DNA of 48,296 nt from Candidatus Parabacteroides intestinigallinarum (lineage in GTDB: Bacteria > Bacteroidota > Bacteroidia > Bacteroidales > Tannerellaceae). Where the stretch lies: positions 1 to 48,296 of the forward strand of contig DXEN01000028.1 in assembly GCA_019114945.1 (NCBI GenBank). The letters run 5' to 3'. The position numbers were made by a program, and so were the translations under genes. The notes under the pieces were generated by a model. That model was not told the origin of the DNA, searched no databases, and saw only the letters and a list, made by a program, of their open reading frames with translations. The first letter of the stretch is position 1; every line of letters starts with the position of its first letter. Below are positions 6,585 to 15,962 of the stretch, piece after piece.

Positions 6585-9500
6585 ATGAGGAAGTCATTAA
6601 TCTTATTGTTGGCGTTTTTCCTATGTGTGACAGGATATGCGCAGAAGACGATTAGCGGTACGGTCCTGGATAAGGATTTGAACGAGCCGCTGATTGGTGT
6701 AAACGTACTGTTGAAAGGTACGACAGTAGGTACCATTACGGACTTCGATGGTAAATATACCTTGGAGGTGCCTGACGATAATGGTATATTGGTATTCTCG
6801 TACGTAAGTATGAAGACAGTGGAAGAGCCTATCAATGGCCGTACGACGATTGATGTCGTGATGGCCTCCGATTCGGAAGCCTTGGAAGAGGTTGTCGTAA
6901 CGGCGATGGGTATCAAGCGTGAGTCGAAAACATTGACCTATTCCGCTCAAACGGTAGGTGGCGATGACTTGAACGAGATTAAGAACGTAAACATGATCAA
7001 CGCCTTGCAAGGTAAGAGCGCGGGTTTGCAGATTACGCCGAACTCGACCGGTGCCGGTGGTGCCTCGAAGATCCTGTTCCGTGGTAACAAATCTATTAGC
7101 GGTAGCAACCAGCCGTTGATCGTTGTGGATGGTGTGCCGATGATGATGAACATCTCTACGTCGCAGACGGATATGGCATACGGTGGTCAGCGCGATGGTG
7201 GTGATGCTATGTCTACCATCAACCCGGACGATATCGCCCAGATCACGTTGTTGAAGGGTGCGTCGGCCGCCGCTCTTTATGGTGCGGTCGCAGCCAACGG
7301 TGCTATCATGATTACGACGAAGTCGGCTCAGTCCGGTAAGGTCGCTATCAACGTGTCCAGCAACACGACGGTTGAGACTCCGATGGTGTTGCCGAAGTTC
7401 CAGAATACCTATGGCGTAAGCAACGAGGGTACGTTCAGCTGGGGCAATAAGCTCTCTTCTTCCGCTCCTAACTACGCGAAAGAATTTTATCAGTTAGGTT
7501 ATACCACGAACAACTCTATCTCGTTGGCGGGTGGTAACGAGAACATCTCGTCTTATTTCTCTTATTCGAACGTTTCGTCGAATGGCGTCGTTCCGGAGAA
7601 CGATTATTTGAGCCATAACTTGATGGCGAAGGTTGGATTTAACTTGTGGGAGAAAGTACATGTAGATGTTTCCGCTCGTTACAACAACCAGCACATTGAG
7701 AACCAGCCGGCCGCCGGTTACCTGAGCAACCCGATCACGGGCGCTTACCTGTTCCCGAGAGGCGAGGATTGGGATTATTATAAGAATACGTATGAGGTAT
7801 ATGATGGTACACGTAACATCAATGTACACAACTGGACAAATACGGCCCAAGAGCAGTTCACCAACCCGTATTGGATGCTGAATCGCCAGAAACCGGTGAC
7901 GGATCGTAACCGTTATGAGTTTGGTGGTAGCGTGAAGTATGATATCATCGAAGGGCTCTCGGTAACGGGTCGTTTGCGTTACGAGCGTGGCGAGGAGCAA
8001 TGGACGTTGAACGAGTACGCTTCCAGTACGGCGAATCGTAACCTGTTGGGTACCTTGAAAGATACCCGTACGTTCAGCGAGCAGACTTACGCCGACTTGT
8101 TGGCGCAGTACAATAAGACTTGGGATGAGACTTATTCGTTGTCGGTAACCGCCGGTGGTAGCTACCAGAAGACGAAGAGAACCAGCTCGGAGTTGATTGG
8201 CTGGGGTGATAAGGCTTATTCGGTGAATAATGGTGTGATCAACCCGGGTGCTTACTTCCCCAATGTATTCAATCCGAAGAACTATTATACCGTACAGAGC
8301 ACGTTTACGGAAGAGAGAAAACGTTTGAACTCCGTATTCGCTACCGCTCAGTTCGGTTACAAGGAAGGTTTGTTCATTGATATCAGCGGTCGTAACGACT
8401 GGTCTTCCTCTTTGGCGTTCACGGATGGTGTATCCTTCTTTTATCCGTCGTTCGGTGTGAGCGCGTTGTTGGGTAAGTTCATCGACTTCGGTAAGAACGT
8501 GAACTTGTTCAAGTTGCGCGCTACCTATTCGATCGTAGGTAACGACGTGCCCATTGGCGTAACGAACGAGCTGTACACATTCGGTGAGACGGCCGGTTCG
8601 ATCGCTCCTCCTGAGTCCGCTTCTTTCCGTACGTTGAAGCCTGAGAAGACCAATTCTTTGGAGGTCGGTTTCGATGGTACGTTCTTCCAGAACCGTTTCA
8701 ACGTGAACGTGACATATTATAAGACAAATACGAAGAACCAGTACTTCAATATCTCGGCTCCGTGGGAGACAGGTTTGCGTAACCGTTATATCAATGCCGG
8801 TGACGTGCAGAACCAAGGTTTCGAGGTCGTATTAGGTTGGTACAATCAGTTTACGGATAATTTTAGCTGGAGCACGAACTTCAACTTCTCTTACAACAAT
8901 AACAAGGTGGTTGAGTTGTCCGATGAATTACCGGAGTGGACATTGGTAAGCTATTGTACGGGCGCTAAGATCCTTTTGAAAGAGGGTGGTCACTTTGGTG
9001 ATTTGTATGTGCGCGATTTGCAACGCGACGAGAATGGCGCTCCGATTAAGGCGGATAACGGCGCCCCTGTATTGGCAGGTTCCGATAACGACGACTTGGT
9101 TTACGTAGGCGATATGAACGCGAAGGTGAACATGGGCTGGACGAACACGTTCCATTATAAAGATTTCACTTTGTCGTTCTTGATCGACGCGAAGGTAGGT
9201 GGTCATGTATTCTCTATGACAGAGGCTACGTTGGATGGTTGGGGCGTATCTGAGCGTTCCGGCGCGGCTCGCGACGCGGGTCAGGTAGTGGTAGACGGTG
9301 TATCGTTCGATCCGCAACTGTATTACTCGACAACGGGTGGTACGAGCTACAACTCGAATATCTATACCGCTCAATATATTTACGACGCTACCAACGTTCG
9401 TTTGCGTGAGTTGTCTTTCGGTTACACGTTCCGCAATTTGTTTGGTGCGGGCAAGAACCTGACCGCCTCTATCATCGGCCGTAACTTGTTCTTCTTCTAT

Positions 9501-9620
9501 AAGGACGCTCCGATGGATCCGGATGTAGCGGCCGCTACAGGCAACGGTTGGCAAGGTGTGGATATGTTCTCGCTGCCGACTTCTCGTAGCTTTGGTTTGA
9601 ATTTGAAACTTAACTTCTAA
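6585..9620 (+). CDS. SusC/RagA-family TonB-linked outer membrane transporter
   Basis: A 1011-residue protein. Signal peptide MRKSLILLLAFFLCVTGYAQ, a carboxypeptidase-like regulatory domain (about 20-105, ISGTVLDKDLNEPLIGVNV), then the TonB box region EEVVVTAMGI. The plug follows, with GKSAGLQI and the SusC signature LKGASAAALYGAVAANGAIMITTK. The rest is a C-terminal beta-barrel ending NLKLNF. It imports glycans or peptides across the outer membrane with its SusD partner, 12 bases downstream. I chose the ATG at 6585 over the one 36 bases upstream because it opens the signal peptide. Codon use favours T-ending codons, unlike the second SusC. Substrate not known. Confidence 0.95.
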   Translation: MRKSLILLLAFFLCVTGYAQKTISGTVLDKDLNEPLIGVNVLLKGTTVGTITDFDGKYTLEVPDDNGILVFSYVSMKTVEEPINGRTTIDVVMASDSEALEEVVVTAMGIKRESKTLTYSAQTVGGDDLNEIKNVNMINALQGKSAGLQITPNSTGAGGASKILFRGNKSISGSNQPLIVVDGVPMMMNISTSQTDMAYGGQRDGGDAMSTINPDDIAQITLLKGASAAALYGAVAANGAIMITTKSAQSGKVAINVSSNTTVETPMVLPKFQNTYGVSNEGTFSWGNKLSSSAPNYAKEFYQLGYTTNNSISLAGGNENISSYFSYSNVSSNGVVPENDYLSHNLMAKVGFNLWEKVHVDVSARYNNQHIENQPAAGYLSNPITGAYLFPRGEDWDYYKNTYEVYDGTRNINVHNWTNTAQEQFTNPYWMLNRQKPVTDRNRYEFGGSVKYDIIEGLSVTGRLRYERGEEQWTLNEYASSTANRNLLGTLKDTRTFSEQTYADLLAQYNKTWDETYSLSVTAGGSYQKTKRTSSELIGWGDKAYSVNNGVINPGAYFPNVFNPKNYYTVQSTFTEERKRLNSVFATAQFGYKEGLFIDISGRNDWSSSLAFTDGVSFFYPSFGVSALLGKFIDFGKNVNLFKLRATYSIVGNDVPIGVTNELYTFGETAGSIAPPESASFRTLKPEKTNSLEVGFDGTFFQNRFNVNVTYYKTNTKNQYFNISAPWETGLRNRYINAGDVQNQGFEVVLGWYNQFTDNFSWSTNFNFSYNNNKVVELSDELPEWTLVSYCTGAKILLKEGGHFGDLYVRDLQRDENGAPIKADNGAPVLAGSDNDDLVYVGDMNAKVNMGWTNTFHYKDFTLSFLIDAKVGGHVFSMTEATLDGWGVSERSGAARDAGQVVVDGVSFDPQLYYSTTGGTSYNSNIYTAQYIYDATNVRLRELSFGYTFRNLFGAGKNLTASIIGRNLFFFYKDAPMDPDVAAATGNGWQGVDMFSLPTSRSFGLNLKLNF

Positions 9621-9632
9621 ATCTGGGTATAT

Positions 9633-11294
9633 ATGAAACTAAATAAAATATTAAGATTCGCCGCAGTGTCGGCTTTGACTGTCGCGACAGGAATGATGAG
9701 TGTCGGTTGTACCGACGATTTTGAGGACCTGAACACCGATCCGTATGAATTGAACCCGGACGCTCTTCCGTTCTCCGCTCAGTTCCAGGAACCGATGTCG
9801 TATGTCTATGCGCCGCAACAGAACTTGTTCCAATACTGCTTTAGCTTGAACGTCGACTTGTTCAGTGGCTATTTCATGACACCGCACAACTTCAATGGTT
9901 CCGGTAACGTGGATTACGCTTTGAACCGTGGTTTCTGTGGAGGTATGTACGAGAATGTCTATTTGCATATCTTTAATAATACGCGTCGTTTGATTACCTC
10001 TTGCGAGGAACAAGGCTTTACGGATTATGCCGGTATGATGCGTGTCATCCAGGCTTATGCCGTTCAGATGCTGACCGACGTGTATGGTCCGGTGGCTTAT
10101 ACCTCGGCGATCGAGGACCCGACGGGTGGCGCCGCTTTCTATTATGATAAGCAGGAGGATATTTATAATTCCTTGTTCGCTTTGTTGGACGAGGCGATCC
10201 AGAACTTCCAGAATCCGGCCTCGGATTTGGCTTCCCGCCAATCGTTCGATATCTGGTGCAAGGGTGATTTGGACTTGTGGATTAAGGTCGCTAACCAGTT
10301 GAAACTGCGTATGGCGATGCGTATCGTCAAGGCGAACCCGACGTTAGCGAAGGAGAAAGCCGAGCAAGCCGCGCAAGCGGGTGTATTGCCGAAGGATATC
10401 CTGATCAATGAGGGTTACAGCAACGAGCAGACCCGTATGTTTGAATGGGGTGACTCCGGTATGAACGCGAACCTGATTACGATTATGGAAGGTTACGAGG
10501 ATCCTCGTTTGCCGTTGTACGTAACGATGAACCAGGCCGACGTTACTTGCGAGGACGGCTCAACGATTCCGGCGGGCACACGTTACTTAGGTGTTCGCGG
10601 TGGTTGCAACTTGCCGGCGAAACCGAACCAGTGGGGTAACTTCTCGAAGATTGTTTGTAGCTATACGACCGCGTTCCCGATCATGAAGGCCGCCGAGGGT
10701 TACTTCTTGCGTGCCGAGGGTATGTTGCGTGGCTGGAATATGGGCGGCGGAACGGCTCAGCAGTGGTACGAGGACGGTATCCGTACCTCTATCAAAAACG
10801 AGGCCGCTTATAAGGGTATCGAGGTATTGGCAGGCGTATCTTCCGTATCGGACGAGCAGATCGACGCTTATATCAACGGTACGACCCTGCAAGCGGATTT
10901 CGTGGATCCGGTGGATAGCCAGAATAGCATCGAGGCCCAGAACGATGTGTGCGTAAAATGGGATGAGAGCGCTTCCAACGAGCAGAAGTTGCAGCGTATC
11001 ATGATCCAGAAATGGATCGCCAACTTCCCGATTTCTTGCGAGGGTTGGGCCGAGTATCGTCGTACGGGTTATCCGAAGTTCTTCCCGAACCGGGTGAACT
11101 TAAGTAACGGTACGATCGATACCGACGAGCAGGTTCGTCGTTTGCTTTACTCGGATAACGAGATCAATACGAACAACGATGAGTTGCAGAATGGTATCAA
11201 CCTCTTGAACGAGGAGAACTCCAGCTCGCAATTCTCCGGTGATATCGGTGGTACGCGCGTTTGGTGGGATAGAGCGAATGTTGGTAACTTCTAA
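9633..11294 (+). CDS. SusD-like surface lipoprotein (SusD-like_2 type)
   Basis: A 553-residue lipoprotein with a signal peptide ending in the lipobox MSVGC (Cys near 26). It is followed by TDDFEDLNTDPYELNPD, the start typical of the second SusD family (PF12771) rather than classical RagB/SusD. It carries the TPR-like helical region (VIQAYAVQMLTDVYGPVAY, IKVANQLKLRMAMRI) and the C-terminal EGWAEYRRTGYP motif. It sits as a lid on the SusC barrel at the cell surface and binds the substrate. Cotranscribed with the upstream SusC (12-base gap) and followed by a terminator. Confidence 0.93.
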   Translation: MKLNKILRFAAVSALTVATGMMSVGCTDDFEDLNTDPYELNPDALPFSAQFQEPMSYVYAPQQNLFQYCFSLNVDLFSGYFMTPHNFNGSGNVDYALNRGFCGGMYENVYLHIFNNTRRLITSCEEQGFTDYAGMMRVIQAYAVQMLTDVYGPVAYTSAIEDPTGGAAFYYDKQEDIYNSLFALLDEAIQNFQNPASDLASRQSFDIWCKGDLDLWIKVANQLKLRMAMRIVKANPTLAKEKAEQAAQAGVLPKDILINEGYSNEQTRMFEWGDSGMNANLITIMEGYEDPRLPLYVTMNQADVTCEDGSTIPAGTRYLGVRGGCNLPAKPNQWGNFSKIVCSYTTAFPIMKAAEGYFLRAEGMLRGWNMGGGTAQQWYEDGIRTSIKNEAAYKGIEVLAGVSSVSDEQIDAYINGTTLQADFVDPVDSQNSIEAQNDVCVKWDESASNEQKLQRIMIQKWIANFPISCEGWAEYRRTGYPKFFPNRVNLSNGTIDTDEQVRRLLYSDNEINTNNDELQNGINLLNEENSSSQFSGDIGGTRVWWDRANVGNF

Positions 11295-11333
11295 TCGCTT
11301 GAACCGATAGAACTGTTAAATAAGATGTAAAGA

Positions 11334-11367
11334 AAGGGCTTCCTCGAGGATTCGGGGAGGCCCTTTT
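11334..11367 (+). terminator. Terminator after the first SusC/SusD pair
   Basis: AAGGGCTTCC (11334-11343) pairs with GGAGGCCCTT (one G-U pair), followed by TTTTGATTTTT. It separates the transporter pair from the GH2 gene, although read-through is possible because no strong promoter is visible in the remaining space. Confidence 0.75.
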
Positions 11368-11408
11368 GATTTTTGTCGTATTTTAGGAGAAAAAATGGAG
11401 GAATGCGT

Positions 11409-14051
11409 ATGAGAGACAAATGTATGTATCTGTTTGTTTGGTTATGCTGGCTTTGCGGGCTGGCGGCCGTACCTGTTTGGGGACAATCCGTGTTGGAGCT
11501 CCCGGAGCCGGGCGGAAAGACGTTGGTACATTCGGGATGGTACGCGCGGAAGGCAAGCGAGGTGCTTGTAGACGGTAATCGTTTAAGCGCGGGTTCGTGG
11601 GAGAAGATGGGTTGGCTACCGGCCCGTGTGCCGGGTACGGTGCTGACAACGCTTTTGGAGAACGGGCTTTATCCGGCACCGGAGTTCGGTTTGAACAACA
11701 ACCTGATTCCGGATATCTATGAGGTGGGCAGTGATTTCTATACGTATTGGTTCGTCCGTCCGTTCGAGGTCGGAGAGTTGCCAGCCGGACGCACGGTGTG
11801 GTTGAATTTCCGTGGAATCAATTACAAGGCGGAGATTTTCTTGAACGGAAAGCGGATCAACCGGAATACCCACGAGGGGATGTTCTTGCGGAAGACGTTC
11901 GATATAACACCTTATCTGCGTACGGATAGTACGAATCTGTTGGCGGTGTTGGTTTATCCGCCGACGCACGTGGGGAATCCGAATGGCGGACAAGGTGGCG
12001 ACGGGCAGATCGCCCGGAATAATACGATGCAATATACGCCGGGCTGGGATTGGATACAGCCGGTGCGCGACCGGAATACAGGTATTTGGGACGAGGTCTC
12101 TATTACGACAACCGGACCGGTACGCCTGGAGGCTCCCTATATCGTGACGAAAGTGCCCGGCGCGCGCGATCCGGAGGCGAGTGTCCAGAAAGACGCTTTT
12201 GTGCATACCTCGGTAGAGTTGGAGAATACGAGCGGCGAGCCAGTCAAAGGATTGTTGGTTTGCGAGACGAACGGAAGCCGGTTGACGCAGGCCGTTACCT
12301 TGTCGGCAGGGGAGAGGCGGACGGTCGCCTTGAAACCGCTGACGGTGAAGAATCCTCGTTTGTGGTGGCCGAATGGTATCGGCGAGCATCCGTTGTACGA
12401 GATGACGCTCTCTTTCGAGATAGGGGACCAAGTGAGCGACGCGGAGCGGTCGCGTTATGGGATCCGCGAGATTACGTCCGACAAGTGCCCGGAGAATGGC
12501 GGTCGTCGTTTCTTCGTAAACGGACGGAAAGTGTATGTAGCGGGTGGCAATTATATCAATTCCGATTGGTTGCTTCGTCTTTCGCCGGAGCGTTACCGGG
12601 CGGAAGTGCGTTTCCACGCGGAGATGAACCTGCGGATGATTCGTGTGTGGGGCGGCGCTTTGTTGGAGCGTCCGGAGTTCTACGACGCTTGCGATGAATA
12701 TGGTATCCTGGTCTTCCAGGACCTTTGGGGCAGCGGCGATTGCAATGGCGCTTGGGAAGACCCGACAAAGAAAGATTCGCGGGAGCGCCGTTGGGAGTAT
12801 CCGGACAACCACGATTTGTTTGTCGCCTCGGTGGAGGACCAGGTGAAGATGATCCGCAATCACCCCAGCTTATGCCTTTGGTGTGGGGCGAACGAATGGC
12901 CGCTGGCGAAGGATATCGACCGTCGGTTGAAGGAGGAGGTATTCCCGCGGTTGGATCCGGAGCGTCTTTTCGTCAGCTATTCCACGGATACGGTACTGAC
13001 CCGTAACCTGCTGGGCGATAATGGCGACGGGCCTTACGGCATCCAGGAACCCGAATGGTTCTTTACGTTCCGCTCGCATCCGTTCAATCCGGAAGCCGGT
13101 TCGGTAGGCTCGCCGGAGGTGGAGAGTATGCGGGCGATCATGACGGAAGAGGACTTGGCGGCTTTCCCGCGGAAAGGAATGGCACGTAATTATACGTGGC
13201 GTTATCACAAGGATCTGGGCTATCGGGATCATCTGGAGCGTTATGGCGAGGTGAATGATATCGAGACCTATTGCAAATATGCGCAAGTGGTGAACTACGA
13301 CCAATACCGGAGTTTCATGGAGGGATGGGCCTCGCGGATGTGGGACTGGTATACGGGTATCTTGATATGGAAGACACAAAACCCGTGGACGTCCTTGCGC
13401 GGGCAGATGTATGATTGGTTCCTCGACGTGAACGCCTCGCTTTATGGCACACGAAAAGGCTGCGAGCCGTTGCACGCTTATTACAATCCGGTAACCCGGA
13501 AGGTGGGCGTGTTGAATACGACGTTGAAAGAGCATCCGGGCCTGTCGCTTGTCGCACGGATCTATAATTTGGACGGAAAGAAGCTTTGGGAGAGAACGGT
13601 CGAGACGGACGCTCAGGCGAACGAGGCGCGCGAGTGGCTGGATATTCCGGTGCCGGAGGGCGTGCGGGGTGTTTATTTCCTGCGTCTTACGCTGGGTGAT
13701 GGCGAACCGAATATCTACTGGTTGACCACGGAGCCGAAGGATTATACGACATTGGCGAATCTTCCGTCATCGAAACCGGAGATCCGGTCCGAGCTTCGGA
13801 AAGAAGGCTCGCGTTATGTGGGGACGCTTCGGCTGCGTGCCGATGAGCGTATCTCGTTCTTTAATCGGGTGAAAGTGTTTGACCGGGAAACCGGCGAGCG
13901 TATTCTTCCGGTGCATTACTCGGATAATTATGTCACCTTGATGCCCGGCGACGAGCGGACGATTCGCTTGGAGTTCGTTTCCGAGTTGCCGCGAGAGCGT
14001 GTCCGGATTGTCGTGGATAGCTGGACTTCCGAGCGCATGGAAGTGAATTGA
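11409..14051 (+). CDS. Secreted GH2 hydrolase, endo-beta-mannosidase-like
   Basis: An 880-residue protein with a Sec signal peptide ending near VWGQS. It has the GH2 order: jelly-roll (VPGTVLTTLLENGLYP), Ig-like domain, then the TIM barrel. Long stretches match what I remember of plant mannosylglycoprotein endo-beta-mannosidase: DRNTGIWDEVSI, LWWPNGIGEHPLYEM, FNPEAGSVGSP and TGILIWKTQNPWTSLRGQ. Acid/base is predicted in CGANEWP and the nucleophile Glu in FNPEAGS. That enzyme class cleaves Man-beta-1,4-GlcNAc in N-glycans; exo-beta-glucosaminidase is the nearest alternative. I chose 11409 because GGAGGA lies six bases upstream; 11403 and a TTG further upstream are possible. Confidence 0.88.
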   Translation: MRDKCMYLFVWLCWLCGLAAVPVWGQSVLELPEPGGKTLVHSGWYARKASEVLVDGNRLSAGSWEKMGWLPARVPGTVLTTLLENGLYPAPEFGLNNNLIPDIYEVGSDFYTYWFVRPFEVGELPAGRTVWLNFRGINYKAEIFLNGKRINRNTHEGMFLRKTFDITPYLRTDSTNLLAVLVYPPTHVGNPNGGQGGDGQIARNNTMQYTPGWDWIQPVRDRNTGIWDEVSITTTGPVRLEAPYIVTKVPGARDPEASVQKDAFVHTSVELENTSGEPVKGLLVCETNGSRLTQAVTLSAGERRTVALKPLTVKNPRLWWPNGIGEHPLYEMTLSFEIGDQVSDAERSRYGIREITSDKCPENGGRRFFVNGRKVYVAGGNYINSDWLLRLSPERYRAEVRFHAEMNLRMIRVWGGALLERPEFYDACDEYGILVFQDLWGSGDCNGAWEDPTKKDSRERRWEYPDNHDLFVASVEDQVKMIRNHPSLCLWCGANEWPLAKDIDRRLKEEVFPRLDPERLFVSYSTDTVLTRNLLGDNGDGPYGIQEPEWFFTFRSHPFNPEAGSVGSPEVESMRAIMTEEDLAAFPRKGMARNYTWRYHKDLGYRDHLERYGEVNDIETYCKYAQVVNYDQYRSFMEGWASRMWDWYTGILIWKTQNPWTSLRGQMYDWFLDVNASLYGTRKGCEPLHAYYNPVTRKVGVLNTTLKEHPGLSLVARIYNLDGKKLWERTVETDAQANEAREWLDIPVPEGVRGVYFLRLTLGDGEPNIYWLTTEPKDYTTLANLPSSKPEIRSELRKEGSRYVGTLRLRADERISFFNRVKVFDRETGERILPVHYSDNYVTLMPGDERTIRLEFVSELPRERVRIVVDSWTSERMEVN

Positions 14052-14092
14052 TGTACGTTCGTCCCGCGGTCGTGAGAAAGGGAAGGTTGGTC

Positions 14093-14701
14093 TTAGAGGC
14101 TAATCTCCCCTTTCCCTTGGCGTATGATCGTGAAATCGTCCGTCGTACAATCCACTACGGTCGAGGCTTCCGTGCCTCCGTAGCCCCCATCGATGACGAT
14201 ATCTACTTGTCGTTCGTATTTCTCCTCAATCAATTCCGGGTCGGTGGAATACTCTACCATCTCGTCCTCGTCGTGTATGGACATCGTAAGGATGGGATTC
14301 CCTAACTCGTGGGTCAGGGTGCGGATGATGTTATTGTCCGGCACACGGATACCCACCTCTTTCCGGTTCTTGTAGATCTTAGGCAGCTCGCTACTGGTTG
14401 GCAGGATAAAGGTGTAGGGTCCCGGTAGATAGCGTTTCATCAACTTGAAAGCGGCGTTGCTCACTTTCGCGTATTCACTGATGCTCGATAGGTCGTAGCA
14501 GATGATGGAGAGGTTGCTTTTCCGCGGGTCAACACCTTTTAATTGACAGATGCGCTCCACCGCCCGTACGTTCAGCGCGTCGCACCCGATCGCGTACACC
14601 GTGTCGGTCGGGTAAATCACAAGGCCGCCATCCCGCAGGACGTTTACCACCTTGTCGATCTCTTTTGGATTCGGGTTCTCCGGATAAATCTTTAGTAACA
14701 T
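14093..14701 (-). CDS. Threonylcarbamoyl-AMP synthase (Sua5/YciO/YrdC family)
   Basis: A 202-residue single-domain protein beginning MLLKIYPENPNPKEIDKVV. Signature segments are GGLVIYPTDTVYAIGCDA, KSNLSIICYDLSSISEYA, LPGPYTFILP and GIRVPDNNIIRTL. The enzyme makes threonylcarbamoyl-AMP for the t6A modification of tRNA. The short length and GKGEISL tail are closer to the YciO/YrdC branch than to Sua5, so the exact role is less certain than the fold. The open frame extends 5' through repeat DNA and was trimmed to this ATG. It lies downstream of fabI on the same strand, separated by a repeat. Confidence 0.88.
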   Translation of the reverse strand: MLLKIYPENPNPKEIDKVVNVLRDGGLVIYPTDTVYAIGCDALNVRAVERICQLKGVDPRKSNLSIICYDLSSISEYAKVSNAAFKLMKRYLPGPYTFILPTSSELPKIYKNRKEVGIRVPDNNIIRTLTHELGNPILTMSIHDEDEMVEYSTDPELIEEKYERQVDIVIDGGYGGTEASTVVDCTTDDFTIIRQGKGEISL

Positions 14702-14716
14702 AGTTCTTTCCCATTG

Positions 14717-14807
14717 GAATTGACAATTAACAATTGATAATTGACAATTGCCGCACATGAGAGCTAATTGTCAATTGTGAATTGTCAATTGTCAATTGTC
14801 AATTGTA
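14717..14807. repeat. CAATTG/TTGACAATTG iterated-word hairpin between fabI and the tRNA-modification gene
   Basis: The left arm (about 14717-14750) repeats GACAATTAACAATTG-type words and the right arm (about 14765-14807) repeats CAATTGTCAATTGT words. They are separated by a 14-base centre. The element can form one long hairpin or many small ones. Same family as 383-437. Confidence 0.75.
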
Positions 14808-14812
14808 ATCCA

Positions 14813-15670
14813 TTAACCATAGATAATCTTCCCGTTCTCGTCGGTATATTCCTCCAGGCCCTTGCTGTATTGGTTCATGGCGCGCAGGCTCATACCCATG
14901 CTGGAGAAGCCGCCGTCGTGGTAGAGGTTCTGCATCGTGACCTTGCGGGTGAAGTCGGAGAACATCATGACGCAATAGTCGGCGCACTCGTCGGCATCCG
15001 CGTTGCCCAGGGGGCTCATCTTGTTGGCGAAGTCCATCAAGTGCTCCATGCCTTTTACGCCGCTACCGGCGGTAGTTAGCGTGGGCGATTGCGAGATGGT
15101 GTTGATGCGCACGCCCTTCTCGCGTCCGTAGATATAACCGAAACTGCGGGCGATCGACTCCAACAAGCTCTTCGCGTCCGCCATATCGTTGTAACCGAAG
15201 AAAGTACGTTGGGCCGCCACGTAGCTAAGCGCTACGATCGATCCGCCTTCGGCGATCGCGTCCAACTTCTTGGCGGTCTGTATCATCTTATGGAAGGAGA
15301 CGGCCGAGATATCCAGCGTCTTCGATAGCATATCGTAGTCCAAGTCGTCGTATGTGCGTTTCTTGCGTACGTTCGGGCTCATACCGATCGAGTGCAGCAC
15401 GAAATCGATTTTTCCGCCCAATGCCTCCATCGATTGGGTGAACACATTCGCCAGGTCCTCCACGCTGGTAGCGTCCGCCGGTATTACCGGGGCGTTCAAC
15501 TTCTCCGCTAACGCGTTCACCTGTCCCATCCGTACGGCCACGGGCGTGTTGCTCAGCGTGATCGTGGCGCCTTCCTCTACGGCGCGTTCCGCCACTTTCC
15601 AAGCGATCGACATCTCGTTGAGCGCTCCGAAGATGACGCCTCTTTTCCCTTTCAATAAATTATGAGTCAT
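14813..15670 (-). CDS. fabI: Enoyl-[acyl-carrier-protein] reductase (NADH)
   Basis: A 285-residue short-chain dehydrogenase that reduces trans-2-enoyl-ACP in the last step of fatty acid elongation. The FabI-type nucleotide motif is GVIFGALNEMSIAWKVAE. Catalytic Tyr and Lys fall in FFGYNDMADAKSLLE, with SYVAAQ just before, and the C-terminal NLYHDGGFSSMGMS completes the fold. It is slightly longer than E. coli FabI (262), as is normal for Bacteroidota. A TAATTTCG box lies 26 bases upstream. Confidence 0.95.
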   Translation of the reverse strand: MTHNLLKGKRGVIFGALNEMSIAWKVAERAVEEGATITLSNTPVAVRMGQVNALAEKLNAPVIPADATSVEDLANVFTQSMEALGGKIDFVLHSIGMSPNVRKKRTYDDLDYDMLSKTLDISAVSFHKMIQTAKKLDAIAEGGSIVALSYVAAQRTFFGYNDMADAKSLLESIARSFGYIYGREKGVRINTISQSPTLTTAGSGVKGMEHLMDFANKMSPLGNADADECADYCVMMFSDFTRKVTMQNLYHDGGFSSMGMSLRAMNQYSKGLEEYTDENGKIIYG

Positions 15671-15696
15671 AGCTTAATAGATAAATAATTACGCCG

Positions 15697-15704
15697 CGAA
15701 ATTA
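15697..15704 (-). promoter_or_regulatory. -7 box TAATTTCG before fabI
   Basis: The minus strand reads TAATTTCG with a TTTG (complement of 15725-15728) 20 bases further upstream. It is close to the Bacteroidota promoter form with one base changed in the -7 box. Confidence 0.5.
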
Positions 15705-15809
15705 CACAGAACGCGGCACATACGCAAACGCCGCCCTCTATCCGGCCTTTCGAGCGTCGTTTCTTTCGCCTCGGAAGAGAGGCGTGCGCATAATGCCTAT
15801 TCTTAGGGC

Positions 15810-15876
15810 GTGATAATGGGCATCGTGGGCATCTTATATTGCCCATTGTAAGCGGGTCATGATGGGCATCGTGGCG
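15810..15876. repeat. ATGGGCATCGTGG direct repeat with hairpin
   Basis: ATGGGCATCGTGG occurs at 15816-15828 and 15862-15874. Between them TGCCCATT (15840-15847) is the complement of AATGGGCA (15815-15822), so either copy can pair with the middle. The element lies between the divergent fabI and TPR regulator genes; no small gene is seen in this 292-base gap. Confidence 0.6.
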
Positions 15877-15938
15877 CGGCCTGGTTCCCTATGCTGATTC
15901 TTAAAGGAAGAGGGTTGCGCGGAATATAGGAATTTGTG

Positions 15939-15946
15939 TAAATTTG
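15939..15946 (+). promoter_or_regulatory. -7 box TAAATTTG before the TPR regulator
   Basis: Consensus TAnnTTTG, 16 bases before the ATG at 15963. The short distance slightly favours the second in-frame ATG at 15972. Confidence 0.5.
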
Positions 15947-15962
15947 CCCCTGAAAATAGACA

